NCBI GenBank assembly: GCA_021521415.1
Contig: JAIQDT010003780.1
Coordinates: 186,001-250,000, forward strand
DNA length: 64,000 nucleotides
Direction: 5' to 3'
Origin: Bidens hawaiensis
Taxonomy: Eukaryota > Streptophyta > Magnoliopsida > Asterales > Asteraceae
Positions 22,076 to 33,052 of the stretch are shown one piece after another. Position numbers and translations under genes: made by a program. The notes beneath the pieces were generated by a model. It worked only from the letters and a program-made list of their open reading frames with translations, was not told where the DNA came from and made no database searches. How positions within the stretch are numbered: position 1 is the first letter of the stretch; each line of letters opens with the position of its first letter.

Positions 22076-22209
22076 AATTGTAATTCTTTAATTCTATTTG
22101 CTTTTTCACTATTCTTTGTGTGGTGCATTTGTCAAGATTTCCAATTGTAATTCTTTAATTCTATTTGCTTTTTCACTATTCTTTGTGTGGTGCATTTGTC
22201 AAGATTTCC
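22076..22209 (+). repeat. Perfect 67-bp tandem duplication
   Basis: Copies 22076-22142 and 22143-22209 are identical (AATTGTAATTCTTTAATTCT ... CAAGATTTCC). Perfect identity points to a recent replication-slippage or repair event. Confidence 0.93.
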
Positions 22210-22517
22210 TTGAAATTTTGTTGCTCACTTAATAGGGTCTAAAAAGTTTCGAAGTCGAAAGTAATTATATGATTTATATCTAACTCAATATCCTTTATAA
22301 AAAGGGGTATTGGATTTTAATACTCCCAAGTTTTACTTATTGGCTGATAACACTTTCAACTTTTACTTTATCTCTAATCACTCTCAACTATGACTCTATT
22401 TGTTTTTGTCACTCCCTTTCTAATGGACAATTAACATCGTTAGTGGAGATGCTGATATTGACGTTTATTTAACTGAGTTGGCATGCTTATGTGTTGTATG
22501 TGGGATGTTCCACAAGG

Positions 22518-22611
22518 TCATCATCATCGTCATCATCATCATCGTCATCATCATCTTCATCTTCTTCATCTTCTTCTTCTTCTTCTTCTTCTTCTTCTTC
22601 TTCTTCTTCGC
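22518..22611 (+). repeat. CAT/CTT microsatellite
   Basis: Runs of CAT and CGT triplets change into about 14 CTT triplets. Low-complexity open frames over it (poly-His, poly-Phe, poly-Leu) are artefacts of the repeat. Confidence 0.9.
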
Positions 22612-25600
22612 CCTAGCCACCACCATCACCACCCGTCAACCTCTACTGCCACAACCAACCTCTACCACCACCCATCCTCCAACTCTTCCACCACTCACCA
22701 AATTACATTCATACACTCGTAAGTCGTAATAACCAGACTCGCACCACTCTAATTTGCAATTGCCACAAATCAATTCAATCAATTCTTGACAAAAAATTGA
22801 ATGCGAAGACAACGAGGGCATTTTGAACTCACCCTCCCTCACATTAGAGCCTTTGTTAGAACTCACATTAGCCGAAATCGAAACCAGCTTCAATGAATTA
22901 GGAACCACAACAACTCTAACTCCATGAGGCGGCCCTTCCTCGACCTCATTATCACCGTTAATTGTCGGCAATGGAGATGATACACCATGGTTAATCAGCC
23001 TGCCCCCAATTTTTGATAAACCTAAACACTTTCATATGGTAACTAACGTCATTAAACACTCACATAATTTTTTTCACGATCTAGTGAATATTATCCCATG
23101 AATACCAATTTAAACATACACATAGAAAACACAATTAAGCTAGGGTTAGTGTTTGGTGATCAGAGAGAAAACATATAATGCAACAGGGACAAAGGTGCCA
23201 GTGATGATGTAGAGTTTGAGTTCTAAGTTGTGATAATGAAATCTAGTAGAGGTTGGTGGGCGGTGATGGAGATGGCTAGGGCTAATACGATGAAGAATAA
23301 AATGAGTTGGCCTTGTGAGACTTACATATAACACATAAGGATGGTATTTTCTAATTATATATATACACACACAAATATTTATACATATATATATATATAT
23401 ATATATAAAAGTTAGAATACAATAATATCTTATCATACAATAGGTATGTGACTTACTATGCCTTTGATTTAAAAAAGAATAATCCAAACTATGTCCTATG
23501 AAATATGATATGCATTCCATATGTTTATACTAGCTCGATTAATTAATTCATTTAAGCTTAATTTTACAAAAAAACCTCTGTACGAACTAAATCATAATCT
23601 AATAAACCCATTTAAAAATCTTAACTATTTAAATCCAATAAAAAATGTTTTTACTTAAAACACAATTATATTCTTATTTTTGATCCAAATATGCTAACGA
23701 TTCTCGGAAACAACGTTGCTAATTATGTTTACAAGATTTCACTCAACACAAAGTAAAACTAAAATTTTTATTAAAGAGGTGGAACATAACATTTGCTTTA
23801 AAACTCTCAATAAAATAGATTTTGAAGCATTAGACAAGGTAAAAAAATCAACAATAGTCAACTCTTTACCCTACCATATATTTTGAAAATACATGCTAAA
23901 ATAGGCCACTTACCATATGAGTCCAAAATTTAACTATATATTTTAAGCCACACATATTTTTTTTGTTCACTTAAGATGTTTCGTCCTTACGATCGAAAAA
24001 TTTTGACCTGTTCCCTCACACACTTATGTGACAATTCACTGCATGAAAATGTACCTTTGCTCATGATCATTTACTGACAAAAAATTATGTCGATGATTAT
24101 TGAATGATTGCCGCCATAAGCCACAATTCGAAATACATAATTAAAAAATAATTATATTGTTTAACCGACAGTAATCCTTGATATTTAGTGACGGATCAAT
24201 TATGATGAGCAGGTCGTCGGTGATCCGTCGATAGTTACATAGATAAGATATCATAGGAGACTTGCCAATATTTTTTTTCATTGTCAGTTGAAACCAATTA
24301 AGTGTGACGAGACTAGCCAGATGAGATTACGTCATGTGACTTGGTGTTATGTTAGTGAATTTGTCGACCGTTTAACACCCCCCCCCCCTCCCCCGGGAGT
24401 CAACACTATGAAACTTGCCATTGATCCATCAATGAAACGTAATTGGGGATTCCTTTTTTAAAGGCTTTGGTAGTTTGTAAGTAAATTCACTAATTATCTA
24501 TACCATATTTTCTAATTATCCACCAACGGATTGCTGCTTTCACCAAGAGATTTCCGTTGGATGTCAATAGCTGAAAGCCTTCTATTTGTCGCGTTATCTT
24601 GAAAATGTTGGCATGTTACAATTTACATGCCCACAGCCCATACTTGTTATTTTCTTACAACACTTACGTGTTCATTCTTATCACAAGGCTTAATTTCAGA
24701 TGGTATTCATGATCACTAATTCACTTTAATACACAAGAAAAACACATGCATATAAAGTTTAAAACGTTTGATTGCATGTATTCCTGTCTAAAAGGATTAC
24801 AAATAACAAATACTATAGAACTTACTGTAAGCTCTCTAATTAGAGATGACAAAGGCTATCCTTCATGAGTTCATTCTAGCATAACCTTAACATATTGTTC
24901 TTAAGAAATTTCACAATGTACTAACGGCATCTAAATGCATTTGCTAATTGATTGTTACGAAGTACAACCACTTAATCCTTACATTTTTGGATGAAAGATC
25001 ATAGGGTTTTAGTGCCATCTTTTGATATAAATACTAGAGTTGATATAACTGGATCAATTATTTACCGAGTTTAAGAAATTATAATTCTAAACGATTCTCT
25101 TTCTAGCTATCACTGATTTAATAAAGATATGAGTGGTTTGCTAACACTTTATTGATTTTTTATATTTTTTAAAATGATGACTTTCTTATATATATATGAT
25201 ACCGCACTCTCCAAATGTGAAGAGCCCCGATGTCTCACTCTGATCAGATTATATTATCTGGGTTTGAACTAACAACCTTTACACAATTATTTAACATGCT
25301 AATAATACTTACCTTTATTTATTTTTGATAAAAATTTGTCACTACTATTTTAAAATACAAATATTTAAATAAGACAACCCCCTTAATTACGTGATCACAA
25401 ACGGTAAACTATTTGACTTTAAACAATATACCTGTTTATAACAAAACAAAATATTAACATTTAATGGTCTTTTATGTAATTTACAAAACTAAAACATACT
25501 TATAGCACACGTCATCTAGGAAATAAGTTTTTAGAACCCGTAACCGGGGGCGCTGCTACTGGACCTTGTTCGTTAAGGGCTTCGCCCTTAACATTATAAT

Positions 25601-26520
25601 AAATTAAAGCAAGCGTGCACTTCACACATCTTCGAACCTTCTTAATGTTTATTATGATGAGTTGGGTTAAAATAACAAGTTTGATTTTCCTAAAAAGGCT
25701 AGGAATGAGTGTATTTAGTATACTAACTTAATATTGAAAACACACTTAATTTAATTTTAAAAAACCACTTAATTAATCTTAAAACCCCACTTAAATTTTC
25801 ACTCATCTCCTACATCCACCATTGCCCACCATCACCCACCGCCATCACCTAGCCGAAAAGTCTTTAGAAATTTCGCCGGAAAGTCACCGATAAAACACAA
25901 TGGAAAACACTATAAAAAACACTATGAAAATAAAAACACAATTAAATAACACAATGTAAAAAAACACAGTGCAAAAAAACACTATGAAAAAATAAAACAC
26001 AATTGTATAACACAATTTTGTAAAACATAATTTGTAAAAAATTCACGATTTTTTTTATTTTTATATATCAATATGGTACTCATATAAAAGATAAAAAAAA
26101 TCATCGTTATTAATGTGAAATTGTATTAAAAATGTCGTATAAAAAGTTATAGACGTTTTAAAATGATTGGATAATTTGACATTTGCCTTGCATGTGGAGA
26201 GAAAAAGTCAACAAATGTGTTATCCCTATTATGCATTTACCCTTGATTTACACTTGATTTTCTCTCTAATCTAATCTGAACCTTTCAAGTCTAGAATGAA
26301 TAGACAAAATTATTTACTATTCTTTTTTAAAAACTAATTTTTTTATTATAACTTAATTATTATTATAAACTACAATACTAGCATATATCTTCAAGTTTGT
26401 GAATGAGAACCGATAAATGTAGAAGTGGTCCACTGGAAATAGCAATCGCCTTCGGCTCTTAATTATACGACCCTTGCTTTTCTTTATTATTATTTTTTAT
26501 TTTTTTAATTCCACACATAT
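22612..26520. other. Long AT-rich intergenic stretch
   Basis: No gene recognised over 3.9 kb. Visible items: a C run (about 24377-24396), GACGGATCA...TGATCCGTC words (about 24192-24232) suggestive of a CACTA-like remnant, a hairpin GTTAAGGGC-TTC-GCCCTTAAC (about 25571-25591), an A-rich array of AACACAATG/AACACTATG words (about 25895-26050), and a small GCCTTCGGC hairpin (about 26449). A minus-strand open frame at 22636-22971 has no recognisable domain. Confidence 0.4.
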
Positions 26521-26523
26521 ACT

Positions 26524-27475
26524 TTTTTTTGAAGTATGACTTTTATAAATAAACCGGCTAAAAAGACCAACAAGACGCCCATCTCCACAAGCCGGTGAAA
26601 GGCCACACCAAAAGAAACTTACATCAAGCTAAAATTACACCATTTAGACCATTCAATGGTTTTACAATTGGATTGATATTTGTACCATAAAAAGCCTAGA
26701 GATCTTATATCTCCTATAATATCTTCAACTTTGACCACCTTGCCTTCAAAAATTCGGTCATTCCTTACTTTCCAAATACTCCAACATGCTATGATCACAA
26801 TTCCTTGAAAACCCACTTTTTTGTCAAATCCCAGACCCGAGCTAGAATAAAGATCCAACAAATCTTTCACCGAGAAGGCAAAAATTGGAGGGACTTTGCA
26901 CCACGAGCTCACGAAGTCCCAAACTTTCGAAGCCACCGAGCAACCCACTAACACGTGCTCGACCGTTTCAATTTTCGAGTCGCAGAGACAACAAAGCCGA
27001 AAGAAACCTGGATGTTCCTTTTACTCAGAGCCACTTGGGTGGGAAGTTTATCCAACTCCGCCCTCCATATGTTTATATTGCATTTTTTCGGAACCCATTT
27101 ACACCACTTCACAACCGAGTTAGTAGAATTATCTTTGCTATAGACTAGCAGGGTTTTAACCAATCTAACTGAGAACAACCTGGTCGAGTCACCCAACCAA
27201 ACCCACGAATCGGTTCCTTCTTTTCATGTCGCCGAAAGCATAACTTTTATACAATTTTCTCATTCTAGTCTTTCAATCGTTGAGGACGGATCGTGCATCC
27301 AATCCCAACCCAAACAATAAAGTTCCCTTGCCACTTAAAACGGTTGTGAACTTTGCAATTTTTATACTTCTCGAGTTTATATATATTTGGAAAGATCGAT
27401 CTCAAGCATTCGTTCCCGGTCCAGATGTCCGACCAAAAACAAATCTCACTACCGTCTCCTAGTTCCCCTTATACA
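26524..27475 (-). mobile_element. 5'-truncated LINE, 3' end of the reverse transcriptase ORF
   Basis: Minus-strand reading gives the C-terminal part of an L1-type LINE ORF2: a segment like GDGSEICFWSDIWTGN (about 27455-27405), RAELDKLPTQVALSKRNI (about 27060), the zinc-binding RVT motif with CCLCDSKIETVEHVLVGC (about 27000-26940) and the tail KVWDFVSSWC / IIACWSIWKVRND (about 26920-26740). A frameshift near 26950 and further damage upstream break the frame. A 3' UTR of about 90 bases ends in an A run on the minus strand (T run 26523-26531). Upstream coding is absent beyond about 27475, so it is 5'-truncated, as is common for LINEs. Confidence 0.85.
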
Positions 27476-27869
27476 AACAACACTAAATAAACATAAAAAG
27501 GTTTTAAAATTGTTTTAAATAATTTAAAAAATTCAAGTCAAGGCCAAAGAAAGCCTACCACTCATCCTTCAAATTAGTATTTAATAGTTTCTAAAAAATA
27601 TAGTTATTTATTTAGTTTTTTTTGTCCTTCAAATTTTTATTTAACACTTATTAATTACTAACAAATTGTACAAAATGATTTTAAGTATTTAGCTTATTTT
27701 AAATTTCAAAAACTAATGTAAATAATACAAGTGATAAAATATTGTATGTTTTTTTGATCATTCACAACAAATCTTCTAAAATATTATACATAAGTCTCTA
27801 AAATCTTTTAGAGGATGGTAAGAGTATTTACAACAACTCCTTTAAAATATTATGAGAAAAATCTCTAAT
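27476..27869. other. AT-rich spacer
   Basis: Contains TCTAAAATCTTTTAGAGGAT-like inverted words (about 27794) and TAAGAGTATTTACAACAACTC (about 27821), resembling the end of a miniature TIR element. No gene. Confidence 0.35.
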
Positions 27870-27878
27870 TTATTTTAA

Positions 27879-29823
27879 GGGAAAATTCCTTAAATGGCAT
27901 AAATGAAAAGAGAGAAAAATAAAAAGATCTAAAAATTTACAACTTTCCCAAAATGACCCATTTAATTTGTACTGAGCCGACGCATAAGAAATATAACCAA
28001 AGAAATTCGAGAACCATTTAAAATTTGACAAGTGTCATGATTCTGACAAAACCGACCAAATTTTTTAAAATATTGGAGTTTTCGTCCAAATCTCTTCTTA
28101 AAATCCTTTTGTAAAGAAAGTCTCTCTAGACGGTTTTTTTTAGGTTTCATACCTTGTCCGTTTAAATTTTGATTATTCGTAACTTCATCTTCATCTTTTC
28201 ATCTTCATCTTCTTCATTTTGCTTTTGGATTTATATCATTATTGTTATATCAAATAGGTATATTTTTTCACATTATGTACGTTTCGTTGTGTGATTACTT
28301 ATTGGTTTATAGAGGTAAGGTATCAAAAAGACCCAAATACCTTTAAGTAATACCCGCGGGTCAACCAGAAGTCCCTCATAAGGCACCCGCGGGGCATATG
28401 AACCATCCGCATAAATCATTTGAGGAAGAAGCACCTTCATGACGCATGCAGAAGCATCTTGACACCCTCAAAAGTCATCAGCAAGAAAGGAGTACCCTTC
28501 CGCATAAATGACCACGAGGTAATGCTACAGGACAGCTGTCAGTAACTAATTACCTTCTAGAAGATTTGCCAAGATGCTTTCTTGGGCAATACGTGATCCT
28601 TCGGCCAATTAGCCAGTGACATCTGGCAAAGCCGTTATAACCGTGCACATGGATAATATTACCCCCTAACCAATATCAGAAAGACACGTGTCTAGGTTGT
28701 TATAAATGCACATGCAATGTATAAGCTAACCTATCAAGAGAGGACACGTGTCCAGGTGGTTACGAGAGCATCTTCTGAAAAGGACAGCTGGCTCAATCAC
28801 CTTCCCACACCATTTGGCTATAAATACCCTCTCTATCATCATGAGGTATTCATTCACTCCCACTGTACTCTCTCAATTTACTTAAGTGCATTATCTTCAT
28901 CAGAACTGTACTTATTCTCACGCCGGAGGGTGGTTACGGGAAGAACCCCCCCCCCCCTCTTGTCCTTCCCGTAATGAGCTCACGGTGTCTGTTTTGCAGG
29001 TCTTCGTCACCGGACTTTGGGCAATTGAATTCATATCATATTGGCAGTTAACCATATCCTACCCTGTTGACTCATTGGATCTAGGACCCATTAGTGGAGA
29101 GTAGATCCGTGTTTCTTCATTGGCGCTATCCGTGGGACTAAAAAATTAGTTTTCTTTAGAAATTCTTGCATTAGAGTATTTCGGTTTGAAGTATCATTAT
29201 GAGTGACACCTTGAGATTTCTTTATAAGTTATCTTTTGTTAACATATGCTTCCTATTATGGCTCTCTATAATTAATTAATGTTCATGGTCAGATTACTGG
29301 ATCAGTGGTTTCATGATGTGGATTTTTAGTATTCATGAACTGCAGCCTGATTTCTCACATACCCGTGTTCAAATTATGGATATTTTAGAACACAGTGATA
29401 CATCTTAGTTTTTTTGGTCATTGCCAGGATATTATAATTCTTGGTTTTATTGGAGTCATTTTTCTGTAATTTTACGTACATAATGAAGACGAAGAAGATG
29501 AAGATGGAGGTGAAGAAGATAAAGTTAGGGATAATCACAATTTGAACGAACAAGGTATGAAACATAAAAAAACCATCTACATAGACTGTTTTTTACCAAA
29601 AGATTTAAAGAAAAAATTTGGACGACCCCCCAAGATTTTCAAAAATACGGTCGGACTTGTCAGATTTTTGCCACGTGTCAGTTTTTAAATGGTTCATCAA
29701 TCTCGTCGGTTGTATTTCCAATGCGTCTCCTTAATACAAAAACTTGGGTTATTTTGGGAAAGTTAAGAATTTTTGGATCTTTTTTTTCTCTTTATTCAAA
29801 AGGGTCATTTAGGGAATTTTCTC
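27879..29823. mobile_element. MULE-like foldback element with about 340-bp inverted repeats
   Basis: The left arm (27879 to about 28216) and right arm (about 29487-29823) are long imperfect reverse complements: GGGAAAATTCCTTAAATGG faces CATTTAGGGAATTTTCTC, and ACAACTTTCCCAAAATGACC faces GGTTATTTTGGGAAAGTTAA. A perfect 9-bp target duplication TTATTTTAA flanks it (27870-27878 and 29824-29832), which is diagnostic for Mutator-type elements. There is no transposase. GA-rich and CT-rich triplet tracts (TCTTCATCTTC / GAAGATGAAGATGG) lie at the inner ends of the arms. An LTR fragment (about 28317-29150) is nested in the spacer. Confidence 0.82.
28317..29150 (+). mobile_element. LTR plus primer-binding site of a gypsy-like element, nested in the MULE
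   Basis: It contains a TATA box CTATAAATAC (28818-28827), a leader with CTCACGCCGGAGGGTGGTTA, a C run (28950-28960), and ends CCGTGTTTCTTCA (29119) followed by TGGCGCTATCCGTGGGACT (29121-29139), a primer-binding site that resembles a tRNA-Arg-type PBS. The order is the same as at 62.5-63.55 kb, so both belong to one lineage. No gag follows: only the LTR and the start of the leader remain. The left boundary is approximate. Confidence 0.6.
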
Positions 29824-29832
29824 TTATTTTAA

Positions 29833-30411
29833 AGGGTTGTAAGACTATCCACATTCACAAACCAACCCAAACTAATTTTTTAATAAAAAATTAATTTCTC
29901 TCTCATCAACACACCCAACCCAACCCAACCTAATCTAATTTCCATTTCCATTCCCATTCACAACCCAACCTCAACCAACATTTTTGGTATATAAATATAA
30001 TTTATGATTATTTAAATTATATAAAAATAAAACTTTAAATAATAAGTTTACGAAACATTAATATTATATTGGAAAGCTAATAAGAAAAAAAATACATCTT
30101 TTTAAATAAACTCGTTTTTAATAAAATTTATATCGAAGTGTTTAAACATGGTTGTGTTTTTAGATTTTTTTAAGCTAACAATTTAAGTTATTAAACAAAA
30201 ACTAACTTGTATATTATATTAATTGTTAAGAAAAAAACAAAAAGATGAAAAAAAATTAACTAGTAATTGCATAAAATATTGCATAAAATGGTTTGCAAAC
30301 TAGTATTGGTGAACTAGTTTGTGATAAACCAAGTATAAAATATTAATTTTTTTATTTTATTTAATGCCATGTGGCAACCCAAACCACCATTGGATTGCCA
30401 ATGGAAGTGGT
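29833..30411. mobile_element. Possible miniature TIR element
   Basis: Left phrase TAAGACTATCCACATTCACA (about 29839) and right phrase TTGCCAATGGAAGTGGTCTA (about 30394) are partial reverse complements, and CAACCCAAAC occurs near both ends. The core is AT-rich. Similarity of the ends is only moderate. Confidence 0.4.
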
Positions 30412-30850
30412 CTAAGTAGTTGTGAGTGGAGAAGAGAAAAAAATCTAAATATATGAGTAAATTTTTAGGAACATCATTCATCATCTATTTATTTTTTTAA
30501 TATATTTAAAAGTGGCTGTGAGTGAATGAAAGAGAAAATGTAATAATAACAATGTAAAAAAAATATTATTTAATTGTAAACGAGAGAGAAATTGTTGTTT
30601 TTTAATATAATTATAGAGTTTTAGAAACTGTTGGAAATGCTTTAAGTGGTTGTGAGTAGATGAGAAAAATTATTTAAAGAGATTAGTAAATTTTGAAGAA
30701 CATTGTTCACTGTCTATTTATTTTTTAATATATTTGGAAGTGATTGTGAGAAAATGAAAGATAAAAGATAATAATAATAATGTAAAAAAAATATCATTAA
30801 TTGTATATGAATAAAAAATGTTTTTTCTTTAGTGTAATTACTAATTACAT
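30412..30850 (+). repeat. Diverged tandem duplication, about 230-bp unit
   Basis: Two units start with AAGTAGTTGTGAGTGGAGAA (about 30413) and AAGTGGTTGTGAGTAGATGA (about 30644) and share TCTATTTATTTTTTTAATAT, GTGAGTGAATGAAAG-like and AATAATAACAATGTAAAAAA phrases. AT-rich, non-coding. Confidence 0.7.
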
Positions 30851-33052
30851 AGTATAGATACGAAATATTTGTTAACTTTTTTGTAAATGAAAACTTAAGT
30901 TAATATACAATTAAAAATTTACTTTTCACCACCCTCTATTCTTTTACTTTGGCACTAAAATCCCGACACCATTTCATTTCAAATAAGGCGACACACGTGT
31001 ATTGTCTTTTCACAAACTCAAAACCCGTGAGATATAAATATAAACAAATATAAATAAATAAATAAATATATAAGAAGAGAAATTGGTGATTGTGATTGAA
31101 TGAGAGAATAAGGAAAGTGGTAAAAAGTTTCGTAGGATAAATTTTAGAGTGCGATTGAACGAGGGAAATAACAGAAAGTGGTTAAAAGTTGAGTGGGGTT
31201 AGATATACTGACAGACCAAATAGTACATGCTGCAGTAACAGTTGTACCGGTAGGACCATAAAAAGCTTTCTATAAAAGACATGCAAGTGCAAACGCTTCC
31301 TTTGTTTCACTCTCTTTTGTCTTCTCCCTTCGTACCTGACACCTTCACAAGACACACTTATCTTTCTAAATTATTTCTTCCTTCTTTTTTTAATTTTTCC
31401 TTTTATAATTTCATAAAGAATTTATATTATTATCATTTATAACTTGTTATAAATCTTTGGTCACTTTATATAAAAACTTTTCTGCTTTTCAAATTAAACT
31501 GATATAACTTTTAGTAAGAAGAAACAAGATGTTACACAACTTATATATGTATACTCCTAGGTAAACTACGTAGGTAGATACACAACTTATATATGTATAC
31601 TCCTAGGTAAACTACGTAGGTAGATATGCCGAGGTCATCAATCGACATAACCATTGACATGTTACTCGTGCATTGGTTATGGATATGAGAAAAATTAAAT
31701 TGTTAAACATGCTTGAATTTTAACAAGGGTGTTCATCAGTTATCAGATTCTTCAAATTTGTCTACGTATATGGGTATAGAGACTTTTAAAAGAGTAGTAT
31801 ATATAGATACTTTCAACTTTAACTTAAGGGATTCATATCTCACCATTTTTTTTCTTTGTTACTCGCTCTAACAACTTCATATTGTCGGTACTCATTACTG
31901 TTGATATTAGTATTCTAGGTCATGTTTATAATCTGATTTTCATTGCCTTGCTTTGTGTTAACCAGTTAACTAGCCACACTTTACATGCCAAACGTTGGGT
32001 TTTTTAAGCGAAGGCTCTTAGCCATAGGGTCATAGCAAGCTCTCTATTAACTGGAGATAGGGAAATGTTTGCTATTGTTCCAACCAGTTAGAACCTACCG
32101 TCGACTTCAATTTGTTAAGAGTGGGATGTTGCAGGGTACGTTTGTTTGTTTATGGTCCATTATTATATAAAAACCCGAATTCCTCAATTTAACATTATAT
32201 AATTGAACTTCTAAAGCCAAAAGTCAAATAACTAATTCAGTATGGGTGAAAACTGAATATGTAAGTCGGTTATGTTTTAAACAGTTAAAATTTAATTTTG
32301 TTTTCGATTTAATCTGCTTGTAACTTAGTATTGAACACCCGGTATACATAGGGCTTCAGTTATCAATAATTAAATGAGCATTATTAATGTATCCCCTAAT
32401 TAGATATTTTAACTTCTGTTAAAAAAAAAAGATATCTTCACTTTGAGTTTGTTTGCCGATTAACCTTGAATGAAGAAACAAGCACAAATGATCTTAACTC
32501 GTATATTTCGTTCTAACAAACTGTCTGTTACATTTTAATTTATACTTTTATAATATGGTTCATTTAATTTATAAAATAATTACTAAAATTTGCCTACTAT
32601 ATATCTTTAATTACTCAACACTTAAGCAGATATACTTACTAATTACTATCAACCCACATACCATCAAAACTATAGATCTATACTATCACATGAATACTTA
32701 CGTTGCTTCATAATAATCATAACATTTTATAATATTTAAAATTTAAAATATCTTATATATTTTGCAATATAGTGATATACACATGATACATATCTGTATC
32801 CATATATTTTGAAATATAGTAAGTAGCATGTGTATGAATGTGTGGTGAATGTATAATATCTAGCATGTGAGTAATACGTGTAATGTTAATTAATGGTCCT
32901 CATAAAAACCATTCTTTTTGCACGACAAAGATCATGTTAAAACTTGAAACCATAGAAACCTGCATGTTTTTTCGTGACAGAATGAAACATGTCACCACAC
33001 AAATTGTCCAAAAAACACTCTAAAACCATCATTAAATACAAATCATGCATCC
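30851..33052. other. Spacer downstream of the IDD gene
   Basis: AT-rich. A promoter-like stretch is visible at about 31250-31340 (CTATAAAAGAC followed by a CT-rich leader) but no plus-strand gene follows. A perfect 46-bp duplication lies at 31534-31625. The bases just left of 33053 are the 3' flank of the IDD gene. Confidence 0.4.
31534..31625 (+). repeat. Perfect 46-bp tandem duplication
   Basis: ACACAACTTATATATGTATA ... GTAGGTAGAT occurs twice in direct succession (31534-31579 and 31580-31625) without mismatch. Confidence 0.93.

Noticed and set aside
22478..22729. Open frames with poly-Phe, poly-Leu and poly-His
   Set aside because: Translations of a CAT/CTT microsatellite.
22636..22971. 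111-codon minus-strand frame
   Set aside because: No domain recognised, the C-terminal part reads across low-complexity DNA, and there is no gene structure around it.
23146..23520. 124-codon minus-strand frame
   Set aside because: Includes an AT microsatellite read as Ile/Tyr repeats; no recognisable domain.
24370..24400. C run as a functional site
   Set aside because: Simple homopolymer (C run ending CCCCCGGGAGTC), no context to support a function.
31635..31690. Possible microRNA hairpin (CATAACCA ... TGGTTATG)
   Set aside because: Only about 10 paired bases with a large loop; far short of a plant miRNA precursor.
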